64,000 bases of DNA from Theocolax elegans (GCA_026168455.1 CM047428.1:86384594-86448593); one strand, 5' to 3'; shown: positions 50,113-63,756, counted from the stretch's first letter. Numbers and translations are program-made. The notes: a model not told the origin generated them from the letters alone.

Positions 50113-50129
50113 GGGGGGGGGGGGGGGGG
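50113..50129 (+). repeat. Poly-G run (17)
   Basis: Uninterrupted run of 17 G's, preceded by GAGAGA. Such runs are prone to sequencing length error. Confidence 0.9.
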
Positions 50130-50536
50130 AGTCGGAGGCACCACCTCGTAAAATGATAAAATGGGAATGGTCTCTGCCCGTCAAATTTCACTGGAAGAGA
50201 GTGAGAGAGAGACTAGCCGCGCTAAAACTTGGACGCTGTCACATTCTGCCCTTTTATTGCGATGGATTTTTTCATGGGTTGTATGATTTGCGTTAATTCG
50301 AAAAACGGGAGGGCACACGGTTATATCCTTTCGAACGTTTTTTTTCAATTGGGACGAAACGGCGGAGCTCGCTATACCTATCTCTCTCCCTCTCTCTTTT
50401 TTACGACTCTCGTGTTTGCATTTAATTTATCGTGCTTCCCTCGGTTCGCAATTCAATTTCGCATCATTTTTTATTTACGCGTGTGTCAACCTCCAAGTGT
50501 ACAGTATCCTCCGCTGTGGAGATGTGCATTTCGTTC

Positions 50537-50539
<3 letters not shown>

Positions 50540-50584
<45 letters not shown>
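50540..50584. repeat. (CT)21 microsatellite
   Basis: About 21 CT units. Confidence 0.94.
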
Positions 50585-50586
<2 letters not shown>

Positions 50587-51358
50587 CTCGAACCCCCGCT
50601 CTTGTTACACTTCTTTGTCAACTGATAATCCAATGTCGTTAAAATTGTTTATCGTTCTTCGATTTACGATGATTGTACATATATAATGTCCAATACATTT
50701 CTATTTTGGTTGTAACAACTATTGATGTTTTTCCTTACAACAAATAATTATTTACTAACAATTACTAATTATACTACACCACAACCAAGGAAAAACGAAA
50801 TAAGTTTTTCGAGTGTATCACGTAAAAGTTGATGAGATTGATTATTAATGAACTTAGAGTATAGTTTATTTGCAATATCTCAATGGACTTTCTCGATTCT
50901 CGTCAACTTATAATAATTGCTTTAATAAAAACACTTTTTTAATATACAATTACCATAATTCAAACATATATTATTTAATATGTCGTTATATACAGTCTCG
51001 TATAATTTGTTCCAAGCAAAAGTAAATTAAAAATAGATAATTATCATCAAATTGAAAAAAAATCTTAAATTAAAACAATTACCGGTACAGGAAAAAAATG
51101 AAAATAAAGAAGCAACGATGTAATATTTTTGTTCGTTCAATTGACAAATAAAAGAAATTCAGGGGTGCGAGGCGAGGAGGGCAGGTTGAAAAGCATCACC
51201 TCCCATAGATGTACCCGAAGCACCGCAATTTTCATAAACGCCTTTCGTACGAGACAAGGGAAGAAAATCCCAAAAGAAAGACTTGGAGAATAAGAGAGGC
51301 GGCGCGAACTCGAAGCTTTATCGACGCTCGACGAAGCAATATAAGAACGCATCTCAGA

Positions 51359-51399
51359 GAGCGAGAGAGAGAGAGAGAGAGTGAGAGAGAGAGAGAGAG
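51359..51399. repeat. (GA)n microsatellite, imperfect
   Basis: GA repeats with GC and GT interruptions. Confidence 0.9.
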
Positions 51400-52618
51400 C
51401 CAGGGCAAGATCCAGGCGGTCGTCTCGTTCTCTTTTCTTCTCGTGCATTATATGAGAAACGGGTCCGGTACGTAAGAACGAGAAAATGCAGAGCGAGGGG
51501 ATGAAAATTCTCCGTGACGCTCGGACGATACTGAGATTCCAAGCTCGAGCTGGGTGCGCCGGTACGAATATTTCCGTTCTCTTACCCTCGAAATTTCTCA
51601 CCTCATTATGCATCACCGGAATGCGCTCCAATATCTTTTTCCTTTCTCACCGGGATTTTTCTCGGTGATTTCCCAGACTTCGCGCCATCCCCACCTACTC
51701 TCTCTCTCTCTCTCTACTTTCTTCCTCCGGTGTATAGCCGTTTCCGAAATCCTATTTTGTTTAATCTAATTCGCGAGAAGGAAAACTTGGTTTGACAATG
51801 GGATTTTATCTTTCTTTTTTCATTCCTCTCTTTTTTTCTTTTTGAATCTTGTAAAAGAACGTTGATTTTTATTACCTGCCCGGTACGCCGCGTCGTTCGT
51901 TATATATACATATTCTAAAGTATTTCAATATTTGAAATTGAAAATATTCGCGATGAAAATTTAATAAAAAATAATAATCTACGCAGGCGTTGATTTTTCC
52001 TAAATTACTGGCATGACCGCGTCTAAATTAGTTCGTTCCTTTTTGTTTCGTCGAAATTACAATAATTTTATTAATTTCATGCTGATAAATTGTTTATAAA
52101 TAATTAGTATTAATGTTTAAATGTTTGTTGGTCGCAAACACGATCGATACGCCGTATACATTATATTCCGTATTTGCATACTTTATTATCATAATGTACG
52201 AGAAAGTCAATACAACAAACAGGACGAATGAAATTTCATACCGACTATATAATTTATTTGTTTAACGCCGCCGCGAGCGGTACGATGTGTGTTATATATA
52301 TATGTATATACATTTTTTGTTACTAAAGAATATAAAAATTGGACGGGGAGACTCGATGTAACTTATAGCGTTCAATAGGTATATACGTACGTATTAATTG
52401 TTGAAGTAAAAATGGGAAAAGAAAACTAACCGATTGCGAAACGATGATAAAAGGTGTAAAACTCTCGTAAAACGTGGGGGTTAAGGCGCGATACGTCGCG
52501 AAGCGAAGAAAAAGGGGCCATATGAAAATCGGAGGTTAAAAATCGTTTCGCTCGATAGAGCATCGAATCGCGCGCTCGGGTCAAGTAAGCTTGAAAGGAA
52601 GAGAGAGAGAGAGAGTGA

Positions 52619-52629
52619 GGGGGGGGGGG
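52619..52629 (+). repeat. Poly-G run (11)
   Basis: Eleven G's directly after a (GA)n tract at about 52600-52618. Confidence 0.9.
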
Positions 52630-52979
52630 TAGGAAGGACGGAAGGTGAGCCCTAAAAAGGAAGAAAAAAGAAGAAAAGGGGTGGGCAGAGGTTATAGAAA
52701 AGGATCGTGAAGCGGTGGGTTTATCGTAAGGGAAAAATGATGACCTTGTGAAAATGGGCAGGGAACCGCGGGCGTAAAATTCGACGTAAAGCGTTATTAT
52801 CCATTCCGCGGACCGGCGTGTAATTTCGTTGGATTCCGATGGCACCGAGTCGAATGCCTCCGCGACGTCTTTTATAATCCACCCACGCCAAAGCAGATAA
52901 TGGACCCCCTGACTCGACCATTTTTCCTACCTACCTACCTCTACCCTTCTTTTAAATGACCCCCACTCTACCCCCCCCT

Positions 52980-53013
52980 CTCTCGCTCTCTCTCGCTCTC
53001 TCTCGCTCTCTCT
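52980..53013. repeat. 10-bp repeat TCGCTCTCTC
   Basis: Three regular copies of a CT tract interrupted by CG every 10 bp. Confidence 0.9.
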
Positions 53014-53514
53014 CACCTCGGTGGGGTTAGGCGAGCGCTCTGGAACCACCAGGAATTCGATATCAAATTCTTCGAGTTGCCGATCGCGAGAGGGTACGGC
53101 TGGAATTGGAACTGCGCGTCGCACTCCCGGAGGTGGGGGAATGTCGAAGAATTGGGAAAATAAAAGAAAAAAAAAGGAGAGTAGGGGAAACTCGCTCACC
53201 AAAACTTCTTAAAAGCGAATGTAAATTCAAGGATCACAAGATGCTAGAAAAAGTTACCGTTTCGATTGCTCATTCTTAACTATCTTCTCTACTTTAAACT
53301 TTCTCTTACATATGTCAAAATCAAAATATCAAGAAATTTATACGGTATAACCCTCTAAAATGTATAAGTTGACGCAAAAAAATAGAAACATCGCAGCTTT
53401 TATTTTGTAAAGTATAAAGTTCAAAGTTTCTATTTTACAAAAGTACAACATTTTGTCATTTTACGCTTTTGTGAAATAGGAACATTCTAAACTTCTAAAA
53501 ATTAGGAACTTATT

Positions 53515-53805
53515 GTTTAAATTGGAACGAAATTTAGTGTATTTTTAAATTAAATTATTTTCTAAAGAAACATGGATGTCTATACTTTTCGATAATAAAA
53601 TACCTTATACTACTAGTTTTTAAATATCGGAACGAAATTTTACACTTTCGTAACAAAGAAACTTGGAATTTGGAATTTTATACTTTGAAAAGGGAATCCT
53701 ATCTTATTTCTACTTTTTTTTCTTAAAAGTAAAAATTTCCTTTGATCTATGTATTAAATGTTGAAGCGAAATTTTATACTTTCGTAAAGTCGAAACTTTG
53801 ACTTT
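53515..53805 (+). repeat. Degenerate AT-rich local repeat
   Basis: GGAACGAAATTT or a near copy recurs at about 53523, 53630 and 53765. The last two extend into ACTTTCGTAA and GAAACTT. Related ACTTTG/AAGTTTC words fill 53390-53850. Spacing is irregular (107 and 135 bp), so this is an old duplicated segment rather than a satellite. Confidence 0.5.
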
Positions 53806-54649
53806 GTCAAGTATATAGGAACTTGAAACTTTTTTCTTGACATCTTTTACAGTTTAGAGATAAGAGTGTTTAGTAATATTGACGTACCAAAGACTAAAAA
53901 CTTATACAATGAAAGCAAAAGAATGTGCGCGCAGTATTAAATTAAAATAAAAAATGTTTTATCATTCATCATCCCGTGTAAATCGCGGTCTAACACGAGC
54001 AGGGGCTCGGAATAGGTTCTATACCACGCAAGCGTAAAATGAAATTATTATTAACATGAATATTAATGATGATTTATTTATGATATCAATACGATATTCC
54101 CGTTTTACTAGTAGATGAAACACGATCATAAATATTAGATCATGTAATTAAAATGTTATCATTAATGCACGTTTTAATACGCGGTTGGACAATTGTAAAT
54201 AAATTTCAAACCTAACCTATTAAATTTTAATGGTTTTATATTATTAATTGAATACGTATTGAACTATCCACGCGAATTAATATCTTTAGTGCGATGTGTA
54301 TCGATGAGCAATATTTTAAAATATAATTTTAAAATTTTGTGAAATACAAATATCGATATTCGAGCAAACGATTGAAAAAAGAAAATAAGAGTATACAATA
54401 AGAGAAGGAGGTGAAATGTAAAATAATAAAAATAAAATTGTTCAGGAGTATATAGAGTTAAAGCTCGAACGTAAACGAACGTACATACATACATCGTTTG
54501 GACTGGGTATAATCCCATCAAATCGCAATTTCCTTTCCGAACGTGTGTATCCGTAATTATTCGTCTACTTTTCTCCCTTTCATTAGTCGTAACACAAGAG
54601 GCATTAAACGATCCACGACACGCGAGTCGATTCGATATTCCCGCACTCT

Positions 54650-54683
54650 CTCCCTCTCTCTCTCGCTCTCTCTCTCTCTCTCT
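54650..54683. repeat. (CT)n microsatellite
   Basis: CT repeats with CCC and CG interruptions. Confidence 0.9.
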
Positions 54684-55989
54684 GTCTCTAGACTACAGAC
54701 CAAAAGCTCTAGAGCTCGCTGTCTGCTCGAGATTATGGGATTACGCGATCGCGTGCACGGGAACCTACTTAAAACTGCGCCGATTACGCTTTAACAATTC
54801 ACCTGGCTCGTGTGTGTACGTGTCTATGTACACTCGTACATCCTTGAAAATATGACACTACGAGCGATTTATCGCGTTAACTTCCCAACTCCCCTTAAAT
54901 TTCTTTTCAAAATATTTGCTCCATATATATATATAGTAGTAAGCAAAAAAAAGAAGACTTATGTATTCTTTTTCCTCCCTGGTTCTGGAATTATTTCGTT
55001 AAGAACGTATACTCGGTATGAAGGATAATATTTTAAAAATACTTCGTCAAGTTTTCTGAAACAATAAGTTGATAAAACTATGCGAGTTAAACTATCTTGA
55101 GAATTTTTCATACAGTAAATTAGGAGAACGAGTGAAAAATCCGATTAAAAAATCTACGGGATAATAAATTCTCGTGAGATGTCTTTTTGCCGTTTTTTAT
55201 TCTTCTCAACCCTTACTATCTAACAAATAGAATCAAACCTCTTATTTATTTTTTTTTCAAAACTGAACGTTATTCGATAAAAGTTTGTAGGGTAAATAAA
55301 AAAGATCGGACAACAATGTGCTTTGCTTCATCGTTTATAGTTACGATCTTTCAATCTTCTTTCAAAAGAAATGAATCTTTTAAATAACAATTTAAACAAG
55401 TATTACGGTATAACGGTCGGTTCTCGCAAATAAACTTTTCCGCTTCATCTATCTTTCTTAAAAAAGGGGGAAGAGAGCGAAAAAAGGAAGAGAAAGTGGA
55501 AGAAGTTCAAGTCTCGTTTCTACAAACAAAGCTTTCACAGCTGAGTAAAGAACGCGTTCAAAATAAAAGTTGAATAAATTCATTGTGTTGCGCGATAAAG
55601 ATACAAAAAAGCAAACTAACAGACCTACCCAAGTTCAACAAAGATTTTTAATTTGTTAATTAATTATTTTATACGACGACGCTCGTTTTTCGATCGTATA
55701 TATATATATATATAAATCATTATCGTTTCGTGCATTTTAATTAACGAAAACCTCGACGACAAAACGAACGTTTAACGTTTACCCTTCCAATTCGATGTTC
55801 CTCTTAACCGTAAGAATGTAAAGCTCCCTCTTAAAAACTTGAAGGTAATACAAGAGAAGGCAAGGAGGGGAAAAACCCCGTATGAACGCACATCTTGTCT
55901 CGAGTTGACAAAAGGAAACAAAGGTTTGTGAACGCGCGAGTTAACCGCAAACCTCCCTATTGAGGTGGTTCTCCTCTCCGGCACTGCCA

Positions 55990-56130
55990 ATACAACAGTC
56001 AAGTGCAAGCGCAAAAAAAGCTCGAGCCAAGAGCTTTGATCTCCCCTGCAGAGGGCTCGTCCGTGTTTACACAGGGGCGCAACGCCGGCTAATTGAATTA
56101 AATGATTGAACGTAAATGTCCTTCTCTTTC
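55990..56130. promoter_or_regulatory. Possible regulatory sequence, forkhead/homeodomain words
   Basis: CGTGTTTACAC (forkhead-like) is followed 20 bp on by GGCTAATTGAATTAAATGAT (overlapping homeodomain cores). Repeat-free. Word match only. Confidence 0.22.
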
Positions 56131-57285
56131 TCTTGCGGCGACTATCGAGTTAGCTCGTGCGTATGTGTGTGCGTGTCTATCTGTCAATTTAATACTGCCA
56201 CTGACGGATAGACGTTGACTTTTTTTTTCGAGGTGGAATTCCGTGAATATTTTACGTGCAGCTTGTCAATCGTTTTACGTTTGTCTCTGCTCGGATTCTC
56301 AAAATGATTGTGCAGGATTTCGAATTTGGTGTCTAAGGTGACATTTACAAAACGGCTAATTTCACTAAACAAATTGTATCGTTTTGTCGAAATTTTGTGA
56401 TTTTTGTAGAAAATAGCTAGCGAATTGCGAATCGATTTAAAATTCATTATTGATATAGCTGGTTGTAAAGAATTCGCTTCATTGTAAGGAACCGATGATT
56501 TGATTATTTAAGATAAAATTTAAATTAAAATTGACAAAACTTTTTGGGTAATGTTCAATCTGTAATGTGACACTCTATAGATAAATTAATAATTATATTC
56601 AAATTAGATATATAATATCTATCATATTGTTCAATTATCAATTTTGTAACGAATTCATAGGTTTGGAATTAACGGGATATTGTACTCTATTTTTACTTTT
56701 CTTATTTTTTAGATGATAAATGTTAACGTAAATTCAACAAAAATAAAATACATCATTAACACGGATGTCATAAGCAATTTTTACCCTTCTTCCTTACCGA
56801 CCCCAAAATAACAGAAAATTTAATTAATTTAAAAAAATCTCTTAAAAATTTTAAATTAATTTAAGAACATATGAATAGATCGTTGAAGAGCGTATGAACA
56901 TTCAACATTAGATAGTTGATCTCTTCTTTCAATTACGTCCAATTTTCACGTTATAGGAAGGAGTGATTTGGTGCTTACCCTAAAATTTTAACCTTAATTA
57001 CTAATTTGTGTAAAAACAAAACTTCAGAATCGGTAAATAACTCAATTAGTAACATAAAGAGTTTGACATCACCTCAAATATAACTAGTCTTAAAATTTAG
57101 TTTGGCATCCAATTAATTATCACGTACACCTCAATTATTCCCAAAACTCCGCGTTAAGTACGTACGAATTTTTCGTAAACATACCGTAAACTGAAATTAC
57201 CAAGTGAACAACGAAATCTCACAAATAAAAGAAAGAGTCAACGTTTGCTCGATTTTCGCAAGAAGTACACGAGTAGAAAGAAAAA

Positions 57286-57287
57286 AA

Positions 57288-57319
<32 letters not shown>
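57286..57319. repeat. (AAAG)8 microsatellite
   Basis: About eight AAAG units after a poly-A run. Confidence 0.93.
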
Positions 57320-57321
<2 letters not shown>

Positions 57322-57505
57322 TCCAGAGAATACGACACACGTCGTTGACGAGGAAGATGAGAGAGGAAGACGAAAAGATAGGGCGGTCAGGGCCGTTGTC
57401 GCGCGCAACGAGACCGAAAGGCACGCAAGACTCGCCCGTAAACCGCTTTTATGGAGCCCGGAGCCAGGCAATTCACCGACGCGCGCTCATTCCTCACTAT
57501 ATATG

Positions 57506-57508
<3 letters not shown>

Positions 57509-57553
<45 letters not shown>
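57509..57553. repeat. (AC)22 microsatellite
   Basis: About 22 AC units after ATATATGT. Confidence 0.95.
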
Positions 57554-57557
<4 letters not shown>

Positions 57558-58985
57558 CATACACACCCACACCAGGCGCGTGCACCTTGCAATCCCCGTA
57601 ATACGACCACTGCTCCTGCCACCCTCCAAGACGCATATATATGTACACCTACACCAGATCCTTCCAGCTTTATTCAACCTCGTAGGTATAGGCTACTCCT
57701 TTTTTTTATTATACCGCCTTCTTTCGACGTTTTTGGGGAATATTAATTTTACACCTGTTTCTTCCTTACATAAATCTTGGAAATATATTTAATAATCTTG
57801 ATCTTTTTGAAAAAATTAAAATTTAATTAAACACTTTATTACTTATATACGTGCGTAATAATTCGTAAATTTGGTGTTTTAATTGTCTTATTGCTCTTGT
57901 CTGCTTTTTAGTGTGATACAATATTTTTTTATTTAATTAAATGCAATCATGTTTAATTTCCCATTAACTTTGCTTACACCGATATAAAAGAAATGAGTGA
58001 AACGAGTCATCGAAAGAACAAACGAAAGTCATTTATTTCAGTACAGGGCAGAGGTTTTGATAAAATAATCTTTAACAACGAAACCCATACGAACGGTCAG
58101 TGACTTTGTGCATACGCACAACGGAAACGGCACCGATCGCGCGACTATAACTGATTAATCCATATAACAGTTTTCTTTCTTTCTTTATTCCTTTTTCTTC
58201 TCTTACTGAAACTCTCGCGTTCGCGCCCATAAATCTCTCATTCTCGCGGTACTGTTCGCATTAAAAAAAAGTCAAACAACCCGAGTGGTGTGTGCGTTAG
58301 TTACTCGGGGTCGTTAACCCCGCGATAGAGAAAAAAAACAGGTCGGAAAAAAAGGAAATCGACGCCGATAAGGCAAGCTTGGAAGTATAGTGCTCGATAT
58401 TCTCTCTCGCTCTTTTTTTTAGTACCTCCTGACTGCATACATTTAAAAGAGAGGTAGGAATCGAAAGAAAGGAATACTGCTGCTGGCTTCTCCTCTCTGC
58501 ATTTGAATGAGTAGAAAATCAGCTTAAGGATGTTCTTTTCTCTTGAATTTACGAGTATAAGTGTTGATGGCTCTACTCTCCTGAGCAAAATGGTTTACAA
58601 TATAAATATATTTTCCTATGTATGAATTCCTTTTTTGTCCACACGCGAGCCCAACACATCGTGCATTAATTATTTCTACGTAGGGATGATAATCTCTTTT
58701 CTCGGTTTATTTCGTTGAATTATTCGGTCCTTTTAGTTACTATTTCTTTTTCTCTCCCTTCCCCACGAGGAAACAATTATTTTCTTTTACACAAAGTGTT
58801 AAAATTAAGATAACGTTGGATTATCACTTCGAGATTTATTGGCAAAACACGTTATTGTCTTTTTTTCTTCGTGTCGAAATTCGCAAATCGAGTTATTCGC
58901 AAGGCTTATTTTTTTACGGTACACGTCATTGTGAACAAGGAATATAATAAAAATTTAATTTTTTTGTAAATTGCTAATTAATGGG

Positions 58986-59230
58986 AGTTTATTTATTTAT
59001 TTATTTAACCACAAATTATAAACATTTTACAAAAATCTATCTACAAAGGCTGGTAAAAATTATAATCTAACAACAAAAAATCAAATTTAATAAAAAACTT
59101 AATAATTATAAACTAAACACTAAAGTAATAAGAAAAAAAAATAAAAACGAAGGTTATTTTACCGATTTATATTGTCCATCCACTTATTTAGGTTTATTGC
59201 ACGTTTAACGTATTGGTTTCGCCGTATTTT
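58986..59230 (-). mobile_element. Decayed 3' end of a non-LTR retrotransposon
   Basis: On the minus strand a short frame (about 59230 down to the stop at 59159-59161) reads RRNQYVKRAINLNKWMDNIN, resembling the C-terminal tail of LINE ORF2 proteins. It is followed by an AT-rich 3' UTR and a tail of TAAA repeats (TTTA on plus, about 58988-59009). Upstream of the frame there are stops, so only the terminal piece survives. The (TAAA)n tail and short C-terminal peptide are the evidence; the clade is not assigned. It could be chance in AT-rich DNA. Confidence 0.4.
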
Positions 59231-60755
59231 TTATTGATTATCTATTTTTGAATATATAATGTAATTGATTCATCCAATATAATAATCCGTATCATTTGAT
59301 GGTTTCAAAATATTTTCGCATGGAAAAAGATTTTTCATTGATTGTAATATATTGTAAATTCTTAATTCTGTCAATTATTTCACATACCGATTGGACTCTT
59401 TAAAATTAAACATCTATTTTAGAAAGTCGATTGACTTTTAATTTTGATTACTTTAGCAATTTTCTCAATTTTTAAAATGTGCTAAATTAATCAAGTAAAG
59501 GAAAAATTTATAAATAGGTTTTTTTCGGTCGAGACTATTTTTCGAAATCTAAATTTATTTCAAAATAATTTATTAAAGATTTTCGATTATCACATTTTCT
59601 CTATAAGAATATCGAATATCGAGATATATACAAGAGAAAGAGGTTTGCAATGTAAGCGAACGATTAAAATACAAATTTTAATGGACTCTAAAAAAAAGGA
59701 AAAAAAACTGTATTCCTTCGATGAGATTTTTAATTCTAGATAAATGCTACGTTTTAATGATTTATTACAATATTGTTAAAGAATTTATATATAAAAGTCA
59801 TATAAAAAACATTACAAATTATTAAATAATTTTGAAAGCTAAAATCATACTTTGCTCTAACTTGATAATAAACTGTACATATTTCATTTATTTAAATCCG
59901 CATAATCGAATATTTCACCACTCGAAACTGTGGAACTCGAGAAAAAAAGGAAACTAAACTGCATAGTTTCGAAGGAGACTTTGTAGAATCATCGAGGAAG
60001 AAGATAGCTGGTTTCGTATACACGCGGTTAATCAGTGTAACTACGTTTCTCGAATAGAACAATGCTAATTTGAAACAATAAACCGAGTCTGTCCCACTCG
60101 ATCTCCATTCTTCTTTGTCGTATCTTCGTAGGAAGAAGCGGCGGTGGCGCGCTCGCATTCGAATATAAATCGCAGTATTTTTTTGCTGAATGCCGGTGGT
60201 GCATTATATTGGCTTTTTGCGCGCGCACATACGATTTCACGCTCAATTAGCCTTGAGGTCGCTGCTAACTCGGAAGTGCAATATTGTAATCCCCACTTAT
60301 TATCTTAAGGTTGCATGACAATATACACCGATCTCGCGTGGTAAAGTCGTCGAGTATACGTGTCGCTCATCTTTTGGTTATTTGTCAGACCGTTTCTCGC
60401 GAGTAAAAGATAAGCGGCGAGTTCGCGGATTAATGGGAAGTTCGAAATAGTCGGTGAAAAGGAGAGAGGAGGGAGGGAGAGAGAGAGAGGCGCCTCTTTG
60501 GCGGTCGAAGATCAGGAGCGGAATGCATAAAGAGCGCGGTATAGACACGTATACCGACCTCGGGAACGGCTAGTGACTCCGTGTGTCGGCGTGTTCCACA
60601 TTTCCTCTCGCTCGCTCGTAAAGAATCGGCTTGGCTATTTGCCTCTCTTAGCGCTCTCTCGCCCGACGTTTACACATGACTAGCGTGCCCGTAGCTACGT
60701 CGACTGGAAACTGGAAAAGTTACTCGAGGAAATGCAAGCGCAACCTCGAACGACG

Positions 60756-60759
<4 letters not shown>

Positions 60760-60803
<44 letters not shown>

Positions 60804-60836
60804 CATCTACGTATCCACGTATCCACGTATCCACGT
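60760..60836. repeat. (CT)n plus 8-bp repeat TATCCACG
   Basis: About nineteen CT units (60760-60797), then three copies of TATCCACG (60811-60836). Confidence 0.92.
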
Positions 60837-61011
60837 TAACACACAACGCGCTACGCGATAGAAAAGAGCTGGATTTCTCGGTATCTAAAGAATTTACTTC
60901 GTGAAATATGTGCCAAAAATTCCGGTACGTCCTTTTTACTGGATGATAAACATTTTATATCTACGGTATACGCGACTTCTTACTTCCAACTGTCTACGGA
61001 GATTTCTTTTT

Positions 61012-61052
61012 TTTCTTTTCTTTTCTTTTCTTTTCTTTTCTTTTCTTTTCTT
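61012..61052. repeat. (TTTTC)n microsatellite
   Basis: Eight TTTTC units. Confidence 0.94.
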
Positions 61053-62018
61053 TTGTTTACCATTGTCGACGAAATTCTCCCATTTTTGAAGAGTGTAGAT
61101 GTTTCATCCAAACCGAACCAGGCATCTTTTAATTTTTTTATATACATATAGGAATCATACTGGATTATCGTTTATGTATCCCATTTTACAACATAAAATT
61201 AAAAACTGTATTGTTATTTATTATATTTTTTTATTTAAAAAAACATGATTACTTTTTGAACGTACATTTTTAACATTCGTTTTTTATTCTTGATGTTTGT
61301 AATAAATATTTTACCATGATATGATTCTCGTATCCTTTGAAATCGAATTGGAGATCTAAACTGTTTCTGTGTGACTACACCCTCGAAATTTAAAACAAAC
61401 TTTTTTTGACAATTTTGAATTAAATTGCGATTGACAATATTACTGGATTTAATTTCTGTTCGCTGACCCACACGTGTACATATCTTTGAATAATAAATGT
61501 CAAAACCTATTTTTTTTTTATCAAATGTAATCGAAATTGAACAATCGTTACATACACGTGTACAAACGAATGATCGAAAAATAAAAAAGAAATGAAAATT
61601 AAATTAAATTAAATCGCATTACTTTTAGTTCATTACGAAATGGAAAAAAAAGGGAGGAAGAAAAAAGAGTATCAAACAAACGAACATTCTCAATTTCAAG
61701 CCAATTAAATGTGATATTAATTTCTGTTATGAATTTATACATATTCATTTACATAATGTTATACATGTGTATATATATATCGTAAAATGTATTAACGAAA
61801 GGTATAAATAAAATCACGATGATTTATATAATTAAATGAAAAAAAAGGGAATACAGAAATTTCATACCGATATCAAACATTCAATAATTTATCATTTAAT
61901 TAGTTACGATTATACTCTCGCTCCGCTCGGCAATATTAAATTCATGATGTAAAATTATATCGCACGCATATACGGAATATACGCGTTCAGAGATCGTAAT
62001 TTATAAAAATCACGAAAA

Positions 62019-62034
62019 ATAATAAATAATAATA

Positions 62035-62116
<82 letters not shown>

Positions 62117-62119
62117 TAA
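62019..62119. repeat. (AAT)n microsatellite, about 100 bp
   Basis: About 33 AAT units with AAAT, AGT and AAC interruptions. Confidence 0.95.
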
Positions 62120-62404
62120 AAGGTACGATATTAATCGACGTGTACGTTTACCCCGAAAAGGTAATAAAAAGTTTGGTCAAGTTTTTTCGCGTCGCTTGCG
62201 AGTTGTTTTATTGCACGCTCAAAACGATTAGAGCACGAAAAACAATCGGATTTCTTCTTCTCTCTCTTGCTCTCGAATTAGATACTCGGAGATACCGAAG
62301 GACGGTTTATCTAGATTGCCATTCACTTTTATGCCAATCTCTCCCTTTCGTGAGCGCGAGAACGTCAAAACAGATCTATCAAATGTTCGACGGAGGATGG
62401 AGTG

Positions 62405-62456
<52 letters not shown>
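62405..62456. repeat. (TA)n plus (CA)20
   Basis: Five TA units run into about twenty CA units. Confidence 0.95.
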
Positions 62457-62457
<1 letters not shown>

Positions 62458-63716
62458 ACATGTCTTTTGTAACAACTCGCGGAGAAGTTTGAAAAAGCGA
62501 GCCAAGTGCGAAAACCCTCGTTTTCGGACACGGTCCTTCAAAAAGTTTCACTCGCTTACACACCCTCAGGTATATTTGGGATTTATATACTCGTTTTCTT
62601 GATTTATCGGTTACTTCCTCATCGTGTAACCATTCTTCCTATGGACATAAATACACATAAATCTTGAGATATCTTCGCTCGGATATTACATTTTGTTTTA
62701 AATTTTTACGAGACTTTTTTACTCATTTTTTATATTGTTTATCTAATTTTTTAATTGATTATCCGATAATTCCTTTGTTCATTTTTAAGATGCTTTGCGA
62801 ATAAAAAATTATTTCAAAACGGTAGTTTCAAATCTTTTAATTATTAACCAACGTTCCTCTACCTATTGGTTTATTTAATCGTGGCATAAAAACCACTAAT
62901 GGTTATTAGTTTTTACTGTTATTATTGGTATATCCTCATCAAGCCAGACATTTTTGTCTTGTCGATAAATTGTAAAAATTCATAGTATAATAAGTAATTT
63001 TTAATGTCAAATATAAATTTTAATGAATTTTCACCGTCAAAAGTTACTGTAGATGAATTACAACCATTAATCTCAAATGTCAAATGTTTTCAAAATAATT
63101 AAATATTACAGTTTTATCGTTAATTTTCCATCCCAAAATATTGAATAAAAAATAATGCAAAAATATGAAACCGCGTTTTTAAAGAAGCATGTATTAATCA
63201 AGGGTGACGATCGTACGGAGAATAATAAAATAGACGAACGTACAAAATTAGCTAGAGAAAGGTAGCCGTATTGCAATAGTGTAAGCAAATGAAAATACTG
63301 ATTATAAGGCATAGAATAACTCGATAGATGTGTGGAGGGGTGTAATTGCCGGGTCTCGCGTGTATATACGTATATGTGTGGAACATTGTAAAGTAATTCT
63401 TGGTTATTGAATCAGAGGAGCTGTGTGTTTCTCTGGTGAGCATAGGCAAGTTGTACGAATTTTAATTAAGGTAAAGTTGGGTAAAGGTAGGCCCTAGATG
63501 TGCGCTTGTCGGAGAGAGAGCGAGACCTTTCCCTTCTTTAGGGCCAAGGGAAGTGGCCGGGCGAACTTTCTCATTGTCAAGGAAGAGCCTCGGTTGGTCA
63601 GCACAATGCACGTCGGAAAAGTTAACGCCACATCCGGCAACCTAACGCTCCGCTCGCATTAACGGTTAGCTACGTGTGCGTGGGTGTGTCTAGGCGCAGA
63701 CCCTTCTTTTGTGAGC

Positions 63717-63756
63717 TCTCCCTCTCTCTCCCTCCCTCCCTCCCTCCCTCCCTCTC
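63717..63756. repeat. (CCCT)n microsatellite
   Basis: CT repeats pass into six CCCT units. Confidence 0.92.

Larger units (their letters stand above)
45990..53510. other. Non-coding; G/C-run and microsatellite rich
   Basis: Includes the CpG-dense stretch 49430-50060. Two plus frames are open over 47261-47680; the one from 47274 begins with YSEEKSTTNGTYVFLEHPTN and has balanced codons for its first 45 residues, but has no clean splice sites and no family I recognise. 50690-51120 and 51780-52260 are AT-rich with nothing seen. Confidence 0.5.
53810..58985. other. Non-coding, mainly AT-rich
   Basis: Microsatellites and a forkhead/homeodomain word cluster are listed separately. 56450-57190 and 57780-58000 are AT-rich and feature-poor. 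No coding sequence found. Confidence 0.55.
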
